Shown here in pieces: positions 54,966-64,000 of a stretch of 64,000 bases of DNA. Source of the stretch: Curvularia sp. ZM96 (taxonomy: Eukaryota > Ascomycota > Dothideomycetes > Pleosporales > Pleosporaceae); assembly GCA_022457065.1 (NCBI GenBank), contig JAJGBQ010000003.1:1302001-1366000 (forward strand), in the 5' to 3' direction. Position numbers and translations under genes: made by a program. Positions within the stretch are counted from its first letter, which is position 1, and each line of letters starts with the position of its first letter. Below the pieces are notes generated by a model, which was given only the letters and a program-made list of their open reading frames with translations, was not told the origin of the DNA and did not search any database.

Positions 54966-55318
54966 AGTCCTTTTTTATGAGATTTATGGGTTCCGGCACA
55001 CGAGGCATAGGCATCTGGTGCAAGGAAAGAGGGAATTGTAATTCTAGGATCTAGAGGCTTGTACCTGCGTGTAAACAACTTGGGGGAGTGTGAACTTTTC
55101 GTCACAAACGAAACCTTTTGATTGCATTCTGTTCTTGAGATGAACTTTGTTTTTTGTGATGTTAGAAATGCCCATAAAAAGGGTGGGTATGCGGCTTGAT
55201 TTCTCCTTTGACATTCATAAGTCATCTATAACATGCATATACCGTCTACATGGGTATCGTAATGCTAGATGCCAGACCATATAGCCTAAACTACAAGTTT
55301 ATCTTTTGATGGGGCCTA
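54966..55318. other. Intergenic, convergent PDA1 and PUS1
   Basis: This 353-bp stretch holds two 3' flanks. Frames here are short and without known content. Confidence 0.65.
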
Positions 55319-57289
55319 CTAGCCCTCTCCACCGCTGGCGTTTTCGTCCTCTGAGTCTTCTTCAAACTTGCGCTTTTCGGACTTGTCTTCGCGCTTCGTC
55401 TTGGTAGCCTCGATGCCACCAGACGTCAAGTAAAGGAATTGAGCATCCTTGTAGTTATCCAAGTGAGTAAAGAACGTATTGAACCTGAGCATGATTAGTA
55501 CGCTCCTCAAGCAACTGATTTGAAAACAAAAACATACTGGTTCCCCTGCGCCTCCTCACGGAAGATGCGCTGATAAATCTCGCGCTCTTTGAAATCCTCA
55601 ATCTGGTCATTGTACTTGTTAAAGTCGATTGGATCACGGTTGTGCTGCTTGGCCAATTTGGCGTTGTACGAGTCGAAAACGGGTCGCTCGAGGAGCAGGC
55701 CGAGACCAGGTGCCTTGGGGATGCGCACGACGTTGTTTTCGAAGCTCCTGTCCATGATGGAGAGATCGGTACCGCAGCGTACAGTCAGTGCGGCCATGCC
55801 AACCATTTTGCGGATCTGATGCATCATGAAGCTTTGGCCGTGGACCTTCAGACTCAGCCACTCAGTATCGTTGATGATGATGGGCTTGGGGGCGACCTTG
55901 AAGCTCTTGATGAAGCGTTGGGCTGATTTGTCGTTGAACTTTTTGTGGACGGTGTAGTTGTGGTATTTGTGGGTTCCGAGGTACTTGTCGAGTGCTGCTT
56001 GGACGCGAGCCTGTCGCTCAGGGGAGATGCGGTATGCCTTTTTTACGTCGATGTAAGCTTTCTTAAGGGTCTTGATGGCTTCTTCAAGGACTGGCTGGTT
56101 GACCACGCCCTCGGGCAGGGGGCGCGAACCATCGGTGGAGCTGTCGAGGGTAATACTGGGTTCATTCTGTTGTATCGCATCGATGGTTTGCTTGACCTCA
56201 TCTGCAGGCTGTTCGCTGGTGTTTGCCTCGCCTCCATCTGGCTTTGCCGTCTCCTCGGCTGCTTCGGTGTTCGCAGGCTTCATTTGTTCGGCCTTGTTGT
56301 CGATTGAGGCGTCGATGATAGGATCTTCGCCTGGCTGCGCATCCACAGCATCCACGTTGTACAGCGCCTCCAAGACGAGTGGCCGAATTGAATCATCTAG
56401 AGACTCTAGGATAGGCTTAATGTGTTTCTCCTCAACGTCGGGCCAAAAGTCTGCAACTTCGGCTTGCCTCTGGCGATAACCCTCTAGATCATTCTCCTTT
56501 TCCGCATATTCTTCCAGCTTCTTGCCTAGATAACTTGAAGGATGCGGTGGAAGGAAGGAGTGCGTCGGAATCAGATATTCGTACCATCTTGAGTCACAGG
56601 CTTGGTAGCAGCTGAAAGAGCCGACTGTTCGCTGGATACCCCACACCCTAATCTGGTCGGACAAGTGACTATTGATCTTCTCAACAATGTCTTCATCCTC
56701 AATAATCAACTTCAACGATACAACATTGCCAGCGGCGTGTACACCCTTGTCAGTACGAGCGCAACGTACGAGGGAAGATTTCTTAGGGTCTGACGCGTTC
56801 GCCTTGGAGATTGCGCCGGCCGCGACGAAAGCATTGAACAGATCACCTTCGATCGTCTTTTGCTTGTAGTCGATCTGCATGCCCTTGTAGCCAGTGCCTG
56901 AATAACCGATCATGACTGCGACTTTGCGCTTCGGTCTGCGCTCCTCGGCCTCGACCTCCTCTGCAGGAAAAGCGGCAGGTAGAGCAGGTCGCTCGTCGCC
57001 CTTCTCGTCCTGTTCTTTATATTTGGCTTGCTGCTCGGTATTGCGATCCCGTCGGTCTAATTGAGAGGAACTTGTTTAGTTAGACACGCACATTGGCAAG
57101 ATGGGTGGTCGCTAACTTATAGTCCTTACGTCCCATATTCCTCTTCTTATTCGGACGGCTTCCGTGCTGGCGTCCGCCACCTCCCCTCGAAGCATTTCTG
57201 CGGTCGCGATCTGCCCATTTGCGCTTCTTATCGCTACGGTCGCGATTCGACGAATTCTGGTCGCGACGGGGGCCTTCGTTGTCAGACAT
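55319..57289 (-). CDS. PUS1: tRNA pseudouridine synthase (Pus1, TruA family)
   Basis: Pus1 converts uridines to pseudouridine in tRNAs, and also in U2 snRNA and some mRNAs in yeast. Exons on the minus strand are 57289-57130, 57056-55538 and 55484-55319, giving 614 aa with 73- and 53-nt introns. A basic, Arg/Gly/Asn-rich N-terminus (about 60 residues) fits nuclear import. The TruA fold starts at VAVMIGYSGTGYKGMQ. The catalytic Asp is D156 in CARTDKGVHAAGN. Later motifs are FSCYQACDSRWYEYLIPT, KYHNYTVHKKF and LKVHGQSFMMHQIRKMVG. An acidic insert of about 100 residues (IDNKAEQMKPAN..) splits the catalytic domain, as in other fungal Pus1. The last exon ends in a charged tail. Confidence 0.95.
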
Positions 57290-57969
57290 GGTCGCGAAAG
57301 TCTCCTCGAAAGCTGGCTGCAGAATGAGAGGCAGCTGTTCATGGAGTAGGGAACTGAGAGAAGGTGTGTGCTGCTACAAGTAATGTTCAATTGTGGGGCG
57401 CAGTTTCCCATTTTCTCGGAGCTCAAGGCTTGGCGCGCTCTCCCATAAATGGCCTACAAAACCACCCTAACATCTACCGTATGCTTCATGGAAGCTGTGT
57501 ATTTGCCCCACGTCGGATGCATTCTTCGAAAGTAGTACAAAAACTTGACATTCGCAATTTCTTTTTTGAAAGGAACTGTAGTTGTCAGATTTATCTATTG
57601 TTCATCGTGTTGGTAGCATGTCTTTGCAGGTGAGCTCGTTATTTTGATTTTCCGGGTTTACTAGTTACGGGAGAGCACGGCAGATACAGCTCACCGCCCG
57701 CGCCACCGCTTACTCCAGCTTTCTGCCTGGGACATCGATAGCACAACCATTTCACTCATCCACCAGCCCGCTATTACATCAACTTGCGTGCGGATAGTCG
57801 TCGCATAGAACAGAAAAGGATCCCGCTTCCCTGAGACGTAAAAGGCGATATCCGTCAAAGCGCACCGCCGGTCCCTTGACCTGGCGCATTCGAACAACGC
57901 CCTCCAGGCCGACCGCTTCTCTCCGATCTCCCTGACAGTGCTCTCAAGAGCCTCTGTACGGTCGCCAAC
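57290..57969. promoter_or_regulatory. Shared divergent promoter, PUS1 and TFIIE alpha
   Basis: The 680 bp between starts have an AT-rich centre (about 57540-57670) and a C-rich stretch before the TFIIE start. I see no further gene. Promoter role is inferred from position. Confidence 0.5.
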
Positions 57970-59303
57970 ATGGGTGTCGCAATGAAGGACGCTGTAGAAA
58001 AGCGCGCCAAGGATCCCGTACAAGTAGTGAAACAGTTGCTGCGGACCGTCGTCCGCATGTTCTACGAGACCGAACACATTGTGATCATGGACGCCCTCTG
58101 CTACCATGGTGCGCTACCCGTAGCTGACATGACTATCATCTTGGACGCAGGCAAGAACTCAAAGCATGTGAGCAAGGTCGCGGGCAAACTGAGAGAAGCG
58201 GGTTTGTGTTCATCGTAAGTATTTTTTGACGCTCGCTGCCTATGGCCATCGCTCACTGGCTCAGCTATACTCAACATGTCATGCGTCAAGGTGCGAACAA
58301 AGCATCCAGTCGGGAATTCTTCTACATTGACTGGCGCCATGCTGTCGACTCTATCAAGTACAAAATCTACAAGATCGACGAGGGTATTAAGAGGGATGCA
58401 AAGCCAACAACCGAAAAGCCCGAATTCAAATGCCTGCGGTGCAAGTCTACGTACACAACTATGCAAGCACTCGATCACCCGGACGACAACCCTGGGCCAG
58501 ACGATAGTGGCTTCATTTGCGCGAGGTGCGGATTCCGGTTGGACGAGATCGATCCTGACGCTCAAGCGGACGACATCGACGATACTCCAGCTAAATTCAA
58601 CAAACTGTTCGGCCCACTGATCGAGACAATGAAGGAGATTGAGAGCATGGGTAGCCTTCCAGCAATGGAGCCAGCAGATATCATCAGTGAAAGGATTGAG
58701 CTGCCTCGTGACAGGAACGTCGACCCAGGTACACAGGTTGAGATTATAGAAACCACTGTGTTGCGACCGACTGCAGTAAAGGGCATCGACACGGGCCCAG
58801 AGAAAATCAACGTACAAATCGGATCAAGCGCCGAGCAAAACGAGAAGCAGCGAATGGCCGAGAAGGCTCGTCAAGAGAAAATATCTATGCAAAACCAGTT
58901 GCCTTCATGGCATACGCAATCTACTGTTATCAAAGATGCGGCCGGAAATACTACAGCTGTCAAGCAGGAGGATGATGGGGCAAATACACCCAGTATAAAG
59001 ACGGAGGGAGGTGATGCCATTGCTAGCAATCAAAATCTTGACGCAGTCTTCGCCCAGATCGAGGCTGAGCGTCGCAGGAAGGAACAAGAGGAAGATGACG
59101 ATGATGAGGAAGATGAGGAAGAAGATGAATTCGAGGACGTTGATGTCGGAACGTCAAATCTTCTTCCGGACGCAAAACGAGTGAAACTGGAATCATCGGC
59201 GGCTCCTACGCCTTCGGCTGCCGCAACTCCCGCTGTGATCACTCCAGCCGCATCGAACGGCGGAGACGAGAGCGAAGAAGACGAGTTTGAGGATGTGAAT
59301 TGA
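57970..59303 (+). CDS. TFA1: Transcription initiation factor TFIIE, alpha subunit
   Basis: TFIIE alpha joins the RNA polymerase II preinitiation complex and brings in and stimulates TFIIH. Exons are 57970-58214 and 58265-59303, giving 427 aa with a 50-nt intron. The N-terminal winged helix (about 20-110) has LLRTVVRMFYETEHIVIMDAL and HVSKVAGKLREAGL, and splicing restores SSYTQHVMRQG. A C4 zinc ribbon, CLRC..CARCGF, lies at about 137-170. The C-terminal half is Lys/Glu-rich with a run of 15-20 acidic residues. Two near copies of DEFEDV occur, one mid-tail and one as the last residues (EEDEFEDVN). All are family features. Confidence 0.95.
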
Positions 59304-59897
59304 TGATATTTTGCATAGCGTTGGCGTTTTGGAGCCAAATAGTCGGATAAAAATAACCCTCTTCAAGTCGCCTTGTTCATAGGTTAGATCATTAGAACAG
59401 TATGAATATACTGTAATGTTTGTATAATAGAATAATTTGCCTTCAAGGTATGTTCGTATTCGCCCCGTGTCTCCAAGTGTTAAAAGATGAGTTTTAAAAT
59501 AAGTTACATTCTAGACATACTTGTATATGCCTTATGTGTTGACAGGCGCGTTAAAAATGTGTTTATTCTAGATAGTTATACTTGTATTTGCCTCATATCT
59601 CTAAGAGTCCAATAATGTGTTCTAAAATAAGCTTCCTTCTGAATGTATTTGTATTTGGCTCATGTATCTGAGCGTAAAAAGGCGCATTTTATAACAGTTG
59701 TTGTAGGAGTGGTTTTATTCCGACTATCTCGGTACACCGAAAGCCTAGGCGAGCTTCTAGGTACGTGCCCCATCCCACCTTCAGACCCCCGCGTGCCTTC
59801 ACCAAGACCTCCGCACTCGCCCCGCCAGCGCCATTCATTCCGTCCAGAGTCCCAGTGGCCTCCCCTGACGGATGATCAAGTAAAGCGCGAATCAGAA
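59304..59897. other. Spacer between TFIIE alpha and SRP72
   Basis: Both genes run rightward. The left part is AT-rich 3' flank. The centre is an imperfect tandem repeat (59448-59696, listed separately). The last 200 bp are C-rich and probably hold the SRP72 promoter and leader. Confidence 0.65.
59448..59696. repeat. Degenerate tandem repeat, four units of about 56-70 nt
   Basis: Four imperfect units start near 59448, 59513, 59571 and 59641. Shared parts are cttgtatttgcctcat, a tct..gtgt/agcgt core, aaaatgtgttttaaaataag and a closing cattcta. Units are partly diverged by substitutions and small gaps. The repeat lies wholly in the spacer, upstream of SRP72. Confidence 0.65.
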
Positions 59898-61958
59898 ATG
59901 GCCACCTCGACCAGAGACCTCGCGACATTGCTTGCGCAAACGACGATTGAAGACCACGACGAAGTCCTGAAAGCTACCAATGCGGCACTTAAAAAGTCCA
60001 AGAGCGATCACGATGCGCAACACACCAAAGCAGTAGCGCTCCTGCACTTAGACCGATACGAAGACGCCTTGCAAGTGTTCGAGGCCGCGCCTGAAGTACA
60101 GAAGAAGGCGCAATTCGAATATGCGTATGCACTCTACAAGACGGGCAATGCGGCCAAGGCTGTAGAAGTGGCACAAGCTACAGGGCCAGATTCAGGTCGT
60201 GGAATGAAGCATATGCTCGCTCAGGCTGTATGTGCCAGATACGCGGGGGTGCGCACACGTGGCTAATGGAATCCAGGCGTACCGCTCCGAGAACTTCGCC
60301 CAGGCGACAAGAATTTACAAAGAACTCGCAGACCAGAACGTTGAGGACGAGGAATATGACATCCGAATCAATTCCGGGGCCGTAGATGCACAATTGGAAT
60401 GGACAGGACAGGGCGAGCTGGCCCAGAAGAAGCAACCCACGCGAGAGGATCTGGAAGTTTTTGAGACAGCATTCAACGCGGCATGCGGTAGTATCTCGCG
60501 CAACGAGTTCGGGCAAGCGCAAGTCTGTTTGAAGCGGGCAAAAGATCTGTGCAATGCGCTTTCGGATATGAGCGAGGAAGAGAAGCAGGCCGAACTACTA
60601 CCAATCACCGTGCAGCAAGTCTACGTTTTGATACAGCTAGGCAAGGTTGACGAGGCTGAAGAATTGGCTACAAAGATTCCTTTTGCTGAGTATGAAGCCC
60701 CCGGTAACGTTGTTGTGTAATTGCTGACATCAACAGTATCAAGGAACTTTCCACCCGTTACATTGCTCAAGTGAACAGCATTGCGGCCTCAAAAGAACAC
60801 TCAAACCCTTACCTCTCGCATCGATTATTCCACTCATCGCCCCAACCTCCGGCCACCGACCAGCTCTTCTCCTACCAGTCTAACATTCTCAGAGAGGACG
60901 AATATGTCATCTCACTTCTCTCGCAAAAGGTGGCAGGTGTCGCTGAATCTACCCAGAAGGTTATCTCTGGAGCTCCAGCCCCATCGCTAGCTCCAGCTGT
61001 CAACATGGCTGCCGTCCTAAATGCGGCAGCACACGCCAGAAACACAAGCACAGAGAAAGCCGCTTTGAAGGAAATATTGCCGCTGCTCGAGAAGAGGCCA
61101 AATGATGTTGGTCTGATACTCACAATCACACAGCTTTACGTAATCACGAACAACTACGCTGCTGCGACACATCTTCTTGAGTCTTTCTTCAAGCGTCTAG
61201 AACAGAGCGGTTCTGCATCTGATCTCGATGTACGCTTTGCGCCAGGTCTCATTGCGGCACTCGTCTCGCTGTACGCGCAGCAGGGACGTCCAGGCGCATC
61301 AAAGAACGAATTAGCCAAAGCAGCCGAGTATTGGCGAAAACCTCACAAGTCAAAGACAGAAGCACCCTCCAAGTCTCTTATGGTCGCTGCTGGCACAGCA
61401 CTCCTCGATACTCATAACCCGGATAATGTTAAATCTGCGGGAGAGATCTTCAAGAGCTTGTATGATCAAGACAGCGAAGATAGAGCATCCATTGCCGGTC
61501 TGGTCGCAGCATACAGTATCACAGATCCTGCTTCAATACCGGCGGATCTTCTAGCATACTTGCCAGAGGCAAGCCGCCTGGTGTCCGACATTGACGCCGT
61601 TGAACTTGAAAAAGCTGGCGTTCCCCTTGGCAACCTCACCTCAGTCAATCTCGCAGCCGCATCGCGGAAACGCGGCCTTGCACCAACCAATGTCGCACCA
61701 TCGAAAGCCAAGAAGTTACGAAAGGCAAGGATGCCAAAGGACTTTGTAGAAGGCAAGAAGATGGACCCCGAGAGGTGGCTTCCAATGCGTGATAGGAGCT
61801 ACTACCGTCCTAAAGGACGAAAAGGGAAGAAGAAGATGGACGGCCTGACTCAAGGAGGTGTGGTAGCAGACGACAAGGGCACTCCAGCTGCTCAGGAGAA
61901 GAAGGGCGGTGCTGACAAAGGCAAGAACAAGAAGAAGGGCAAAGGTGGCAAGTGGTGA
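59898..61958 (+). CDS. SRP72: Signal recognition particle subunit SRP72
   Basis: SRP72 pairs with SRP68 on the SRP RNA and helps target nascent secretory proteins to the ER. Exons are 59898-60227, 60277-60689 and 60737-61958, giving 654 aa with 49- and 47-nt introns. Helical TPR-like repeats fill most of the protein (HTKAVALLHLDRYEDALQVF, FEYAYALYKTGNAAKAVEVA, HMLAQAAYRSENFAQATRIY). The RNA-binding signature DPERWLPMRDRSYYRPKG lies at about 589-606. A very Lys/Gly-rich tail follows (KGKNKKKGKGGKW). The frame is open 85 codons upstream of the chosen ATG, but that includes repeat sequence, so MATSTRDLATLL is preferred. Confidence 0.95.
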
Positions 61959-62584
61959 GGGATGAATGCGTTCGCCCTCGTCCTCAGATACTCTATGAGA
62001 GCAAATAGCCAACAATCGAGTCCTATCCAACATACTGTTGTATGGATATATCATGCGACAATCACGAATCATGTAGCCATGGCTCCACATTACGTGAGCT
62101 CCAAGCTCCCCCATCTAAACCTCCCACTGTCAACAAATCCCCGCGGCCACGCTGGCGCAGCGATAGCCAGGTGATTTGAAGCGGTGATCAGGTGTCCTCG
62201 TGTCAAGATCTGGACGAATACCGGACTCAATGATTCGATCACTCGATCGCACTAAGTGTAAAAGCAGCCAAGCGGGCAGAAAAAATGGACTTTCTAGGTG
62301 AAGCCGAGATTCACCGCAAAGGTTTACACCTCGGTGGTTACTAGATGAAGCTAGGCTACCGTGGTACGCTGTTACATCTGGAGACGTGGATAACCTTGGA
62401 TCACCGTAGAAGCTCCGTTGACACTTGACAGGATGTAGCCCGTTGTTGTTTAAAAGGGTGGTGCTGGCCGCTCTGGATTTGCTAGACTTTGTTGACTTAC
62501 CATCTGACGTCAACCATCGCCGCTATCGTCAGCACTCCCTTTCAACACTACTAAGTTATATAAACAAATTTCAAACCCGTCACA
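61959..62584. other. Spacer between SRP72 and the reductase gene
   Basis: These 626 bp hold the SRP72 3' flank and the promoter of the following gene. The last 70 bp contain aagttatataaacaaatttcaaaccc, a TATA-like box about 35 bp before the ATG. No other gene is seen. Confidence 0.6.
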
Positions 62585-63646
62585 ATGGCAGGCCAAGAGA
62601 CTCGCCAGTGGATTCTCAGTACCCCTCCCAGTGGTGAACCTGTGCTCGAGGGAGACAATGCGACCTTCAAACTACAAACCACGACACTGCCCGCCCCAGG
62701 ACCCGATGAAGTCCTCATCAAGCTTCTCTACTTCTCCAACGACCCCGCTCAGCGCGGCTGGCTCGACCCCACAATCGAGCCCGAGCGTCTATATGTTCCA
62801 CCGGTGAAGGTGGGTGAAGTAATGCGCTCCATGGGCATAGGCGAAATCGTAACCTCCAACGCCGCCAACCTAAAGCCCGGCCAACTCGTCATGGGCACCT
62901 TCGGCTGGACCGAATACATCGTTCTGCCTGCGAAAGCCGTGCGTCCCGTCAACGCAGACGAAAGTGCAGGAATCCGTCCTACACACTTTGTTGGTGCCCT
63001 CGGCGGCACAGGTCTCACAGCATACTACGGTCTCATTGACATTGCGCGTGCCACGCCTTCCGACACCGTCGTCGTCTCTGGTGCCGCTGGTGCTACGGGT
63101 TCCATGGTCGTACAGCTTGCGAAGAAAGTCGTTGGCTGCAAGCGCGTCATCGGTATCGCGGGCGGACCGCAGAAGTGCGCGTGGGTGGAGAGTCTGGGTG
63201 CGGACGTATGCGTGGACTACAAGAGTCCGTCATTTGAGGAGGATCTCAAGAAAGCGACCGAGGGCTTTGTAGAAGTGTACTTTGACAACGTCGGTGGAGA
63301 TATCCTGTCGCTCATGCTAGGCAGAATGAAGCGGTACGGCCGCATCGCTGCCTGTGGCGCTGTCGCTACCTACAATTCCGTTGGTGAGGCTGGCGTCAAG
63401 AACTGGTTCGAGATTATCAGCAATCGGATTGAGATTAAGGGATTCATTGTGCTGGATGCGGTTGAGAGTGGCAAGGCGGGTGCGTTCGTGCAGGAGCTTG
63501 TCAAGGCGGTTAAGGAGGGCAAGATTCAAATGGGACCCGAGACGGAGACGATAGTGCCGACAAAATTCGAGGATGTGCCTAAGACATGGACATTATTATT
63601 TAAGGGAGGAAACCAGGGTAAGTTGGTTACGCAGTTGCAAGGTTAG
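62585..63646 (+). CDS. NADP-dependent medium-chain reductase (alkenal reductase / LTB4DH type)
   Basis: A single exon encodes 353 aa, the usual length for zinc-free medium-chain reductases that reduce activated C=C bonds of enals and enones. The N-terminal domain includes NDPAQRGWLDP and VMRSMGIGEIVTSN. The cofactor domain has VVVSGAAGATGSMVVQLAKK (about 158-177), GIAGGPQKCAWVESLGAD for the 2'-phosphate of NADPH, and VYFDNVGGDILSLML. The C-terminus carries RIEIKGFIVLDAVESGK and FKGGNQGKLVTQL, both diagnostic of the LTB4 dehydrogenase / prostaglandin reductase group. No structural zinc cysteines are present. A role in detoxifying reactive aldehydes is inferred from the family. Confidence 0.94.
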   Translation: MAGQETRQWILSTPPSGEPVLEGDNATFKLQTTTLPAPGPDEVLIKLLYFSNDPAQRGWLDPTIEPERLYVPPVKVGEVMRSMGIGEIVTSNAANLKPGQLVMGTFGWTEYIVLPAKAVRPVNADESAGIRPTHFVGALGGTGLTAYYGLIDIARATPSDTVVVSGAAGATGSMVVQLAKKVVGCKRVIGIAGGPQKCAWVESLGADVCVDYKSPSFEEDLKKATEGFVEVYFDNVGGDILSLMLGRMKRYGRIAACGAVATYNSVGEAGVKNWFEIISNRIEIKGFIVLDAVESGKAGAFVQELVKAVKEGKIQMGPETETIVPTKFEDVPKTWTLLFKGGNQGKLVTQLQG

Positions 63647-64000
63647 AGAAGAGGTGGTTCTTTTGGCTTCTTATTTTGATCTGGATACTTGTATAAACTT
63701 GTAAATACATAATTTTCGTATACCTCGTTTTAACGAATGAAGGGATATAGAAAAGTAATGTCGGGGGTATAGATACAAGATTCCATCTCCTTACTCTCAG
63801 GCTTTGAGAAGCCCAGTTCTGCCTTCTCACGCTCTTGGTCTCTTTCAGTCCCTGTTGTTTGCATGCTCCAAGCAGAAAGGATGCCATGTGGGATTTGAGT
63901 TGCCAACGGTATTGCCGTCGTTGTTTAGGCCAAAATGCCATATGCACATACTCAAATTCTCAGTAGCTCGCTTGTTGCACTGTCGCAACAGTGACATTTG
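63647..64000. other. 3' flank to window end
   Basis: After the reductase stop there is AT-rich sequence and then about 200 bp without a recognisable frame. A gene could start beyond the edge; I see none here. Confidence 0.55.

Noticed and set aside
1..64000. Secondary-metabolite backbone gene, CRISPR array, prokaryotic operon
   Set aside because: No PKS, NRPS or terpene synthase motifs were seen, and intron structure and gene content are those of a fungal nucleus.

Overview
The window reads as nuclear DNA of a filamentous ascomycete. Genes are dense and lie on both strands. Introns are short, mostly 46-75 nt, with GT..AG ends and CTGAC/CTAAC-type branch sites. A HET-domain gene, a hybrid histidine kinase, a fungal-type P450 and typical fungal housekeeping genes are present. 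Intron style and gene content suggest Pezizomycotina, probably Dothideomycetes/Pleosporales; the class is inference only. I found no rRNA, tRNA, CRISPR array or intact transposon.

Layout, left to right. (1) 1-12783, minus: the first 4261 codons of midasin, a giant ribosome-assembly AAA ATPase, running off the left edge. (2) 13.0-20.4 kb: mitochondrial ribosomal protein bL12m (+), CTD-kinase subunit Ctk3 (-), pyrroline-5-carboxylate reductase (+), and a six-exon RING/RS-domain protein (-). (3) 21.0-28.1 kb, accessory-looking: a membrane-anchored alpha/beta hydrolase (+), a 2.3 kb gap with a promoter-like stretch but no gene, a P450 (-), and a divergently transcribed family III CoA-transferase (+). 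(4) 28.4-38.2 kb: kelch protein (+), Alg5 (-), an MFS transporter (-) and a GAF hybrid histidine kinase (-). (5) 38.2-43.5 kb: a gene-poor island with protein-like fragments. (6) 43.5-50.5 kb: an EST1-like protein (+), Ku70 (-), ferrochelatase (+). (7) 50.7-52.4 kb: a HET-domain gene (-). (8) 53.5-63.6 kb: pyruvate dehydrogenase E1 alpha (+), Pus1 (-), TFIIE alpha (+), SRP72 (+), and a medium-chain reductase (+).

Most genes are unrelated housekeeping functions: ribosome assembly, mitochondrial translation, transcription, tRNA modification, protein targeting, haem and proline synthesis, pyruvate oxidation, N-glycosylation and DNA end joining. The only grouping that might act together is the hydrolase / P450 / CoA-transferase set. 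Many genes are divergent pairs sharing 250-700 bp promoters.

Intron positions were set by hand from splice signals and reading-frame continuity. They are consistent in phase for every multi-exon model, but none has been tested with transcripts.
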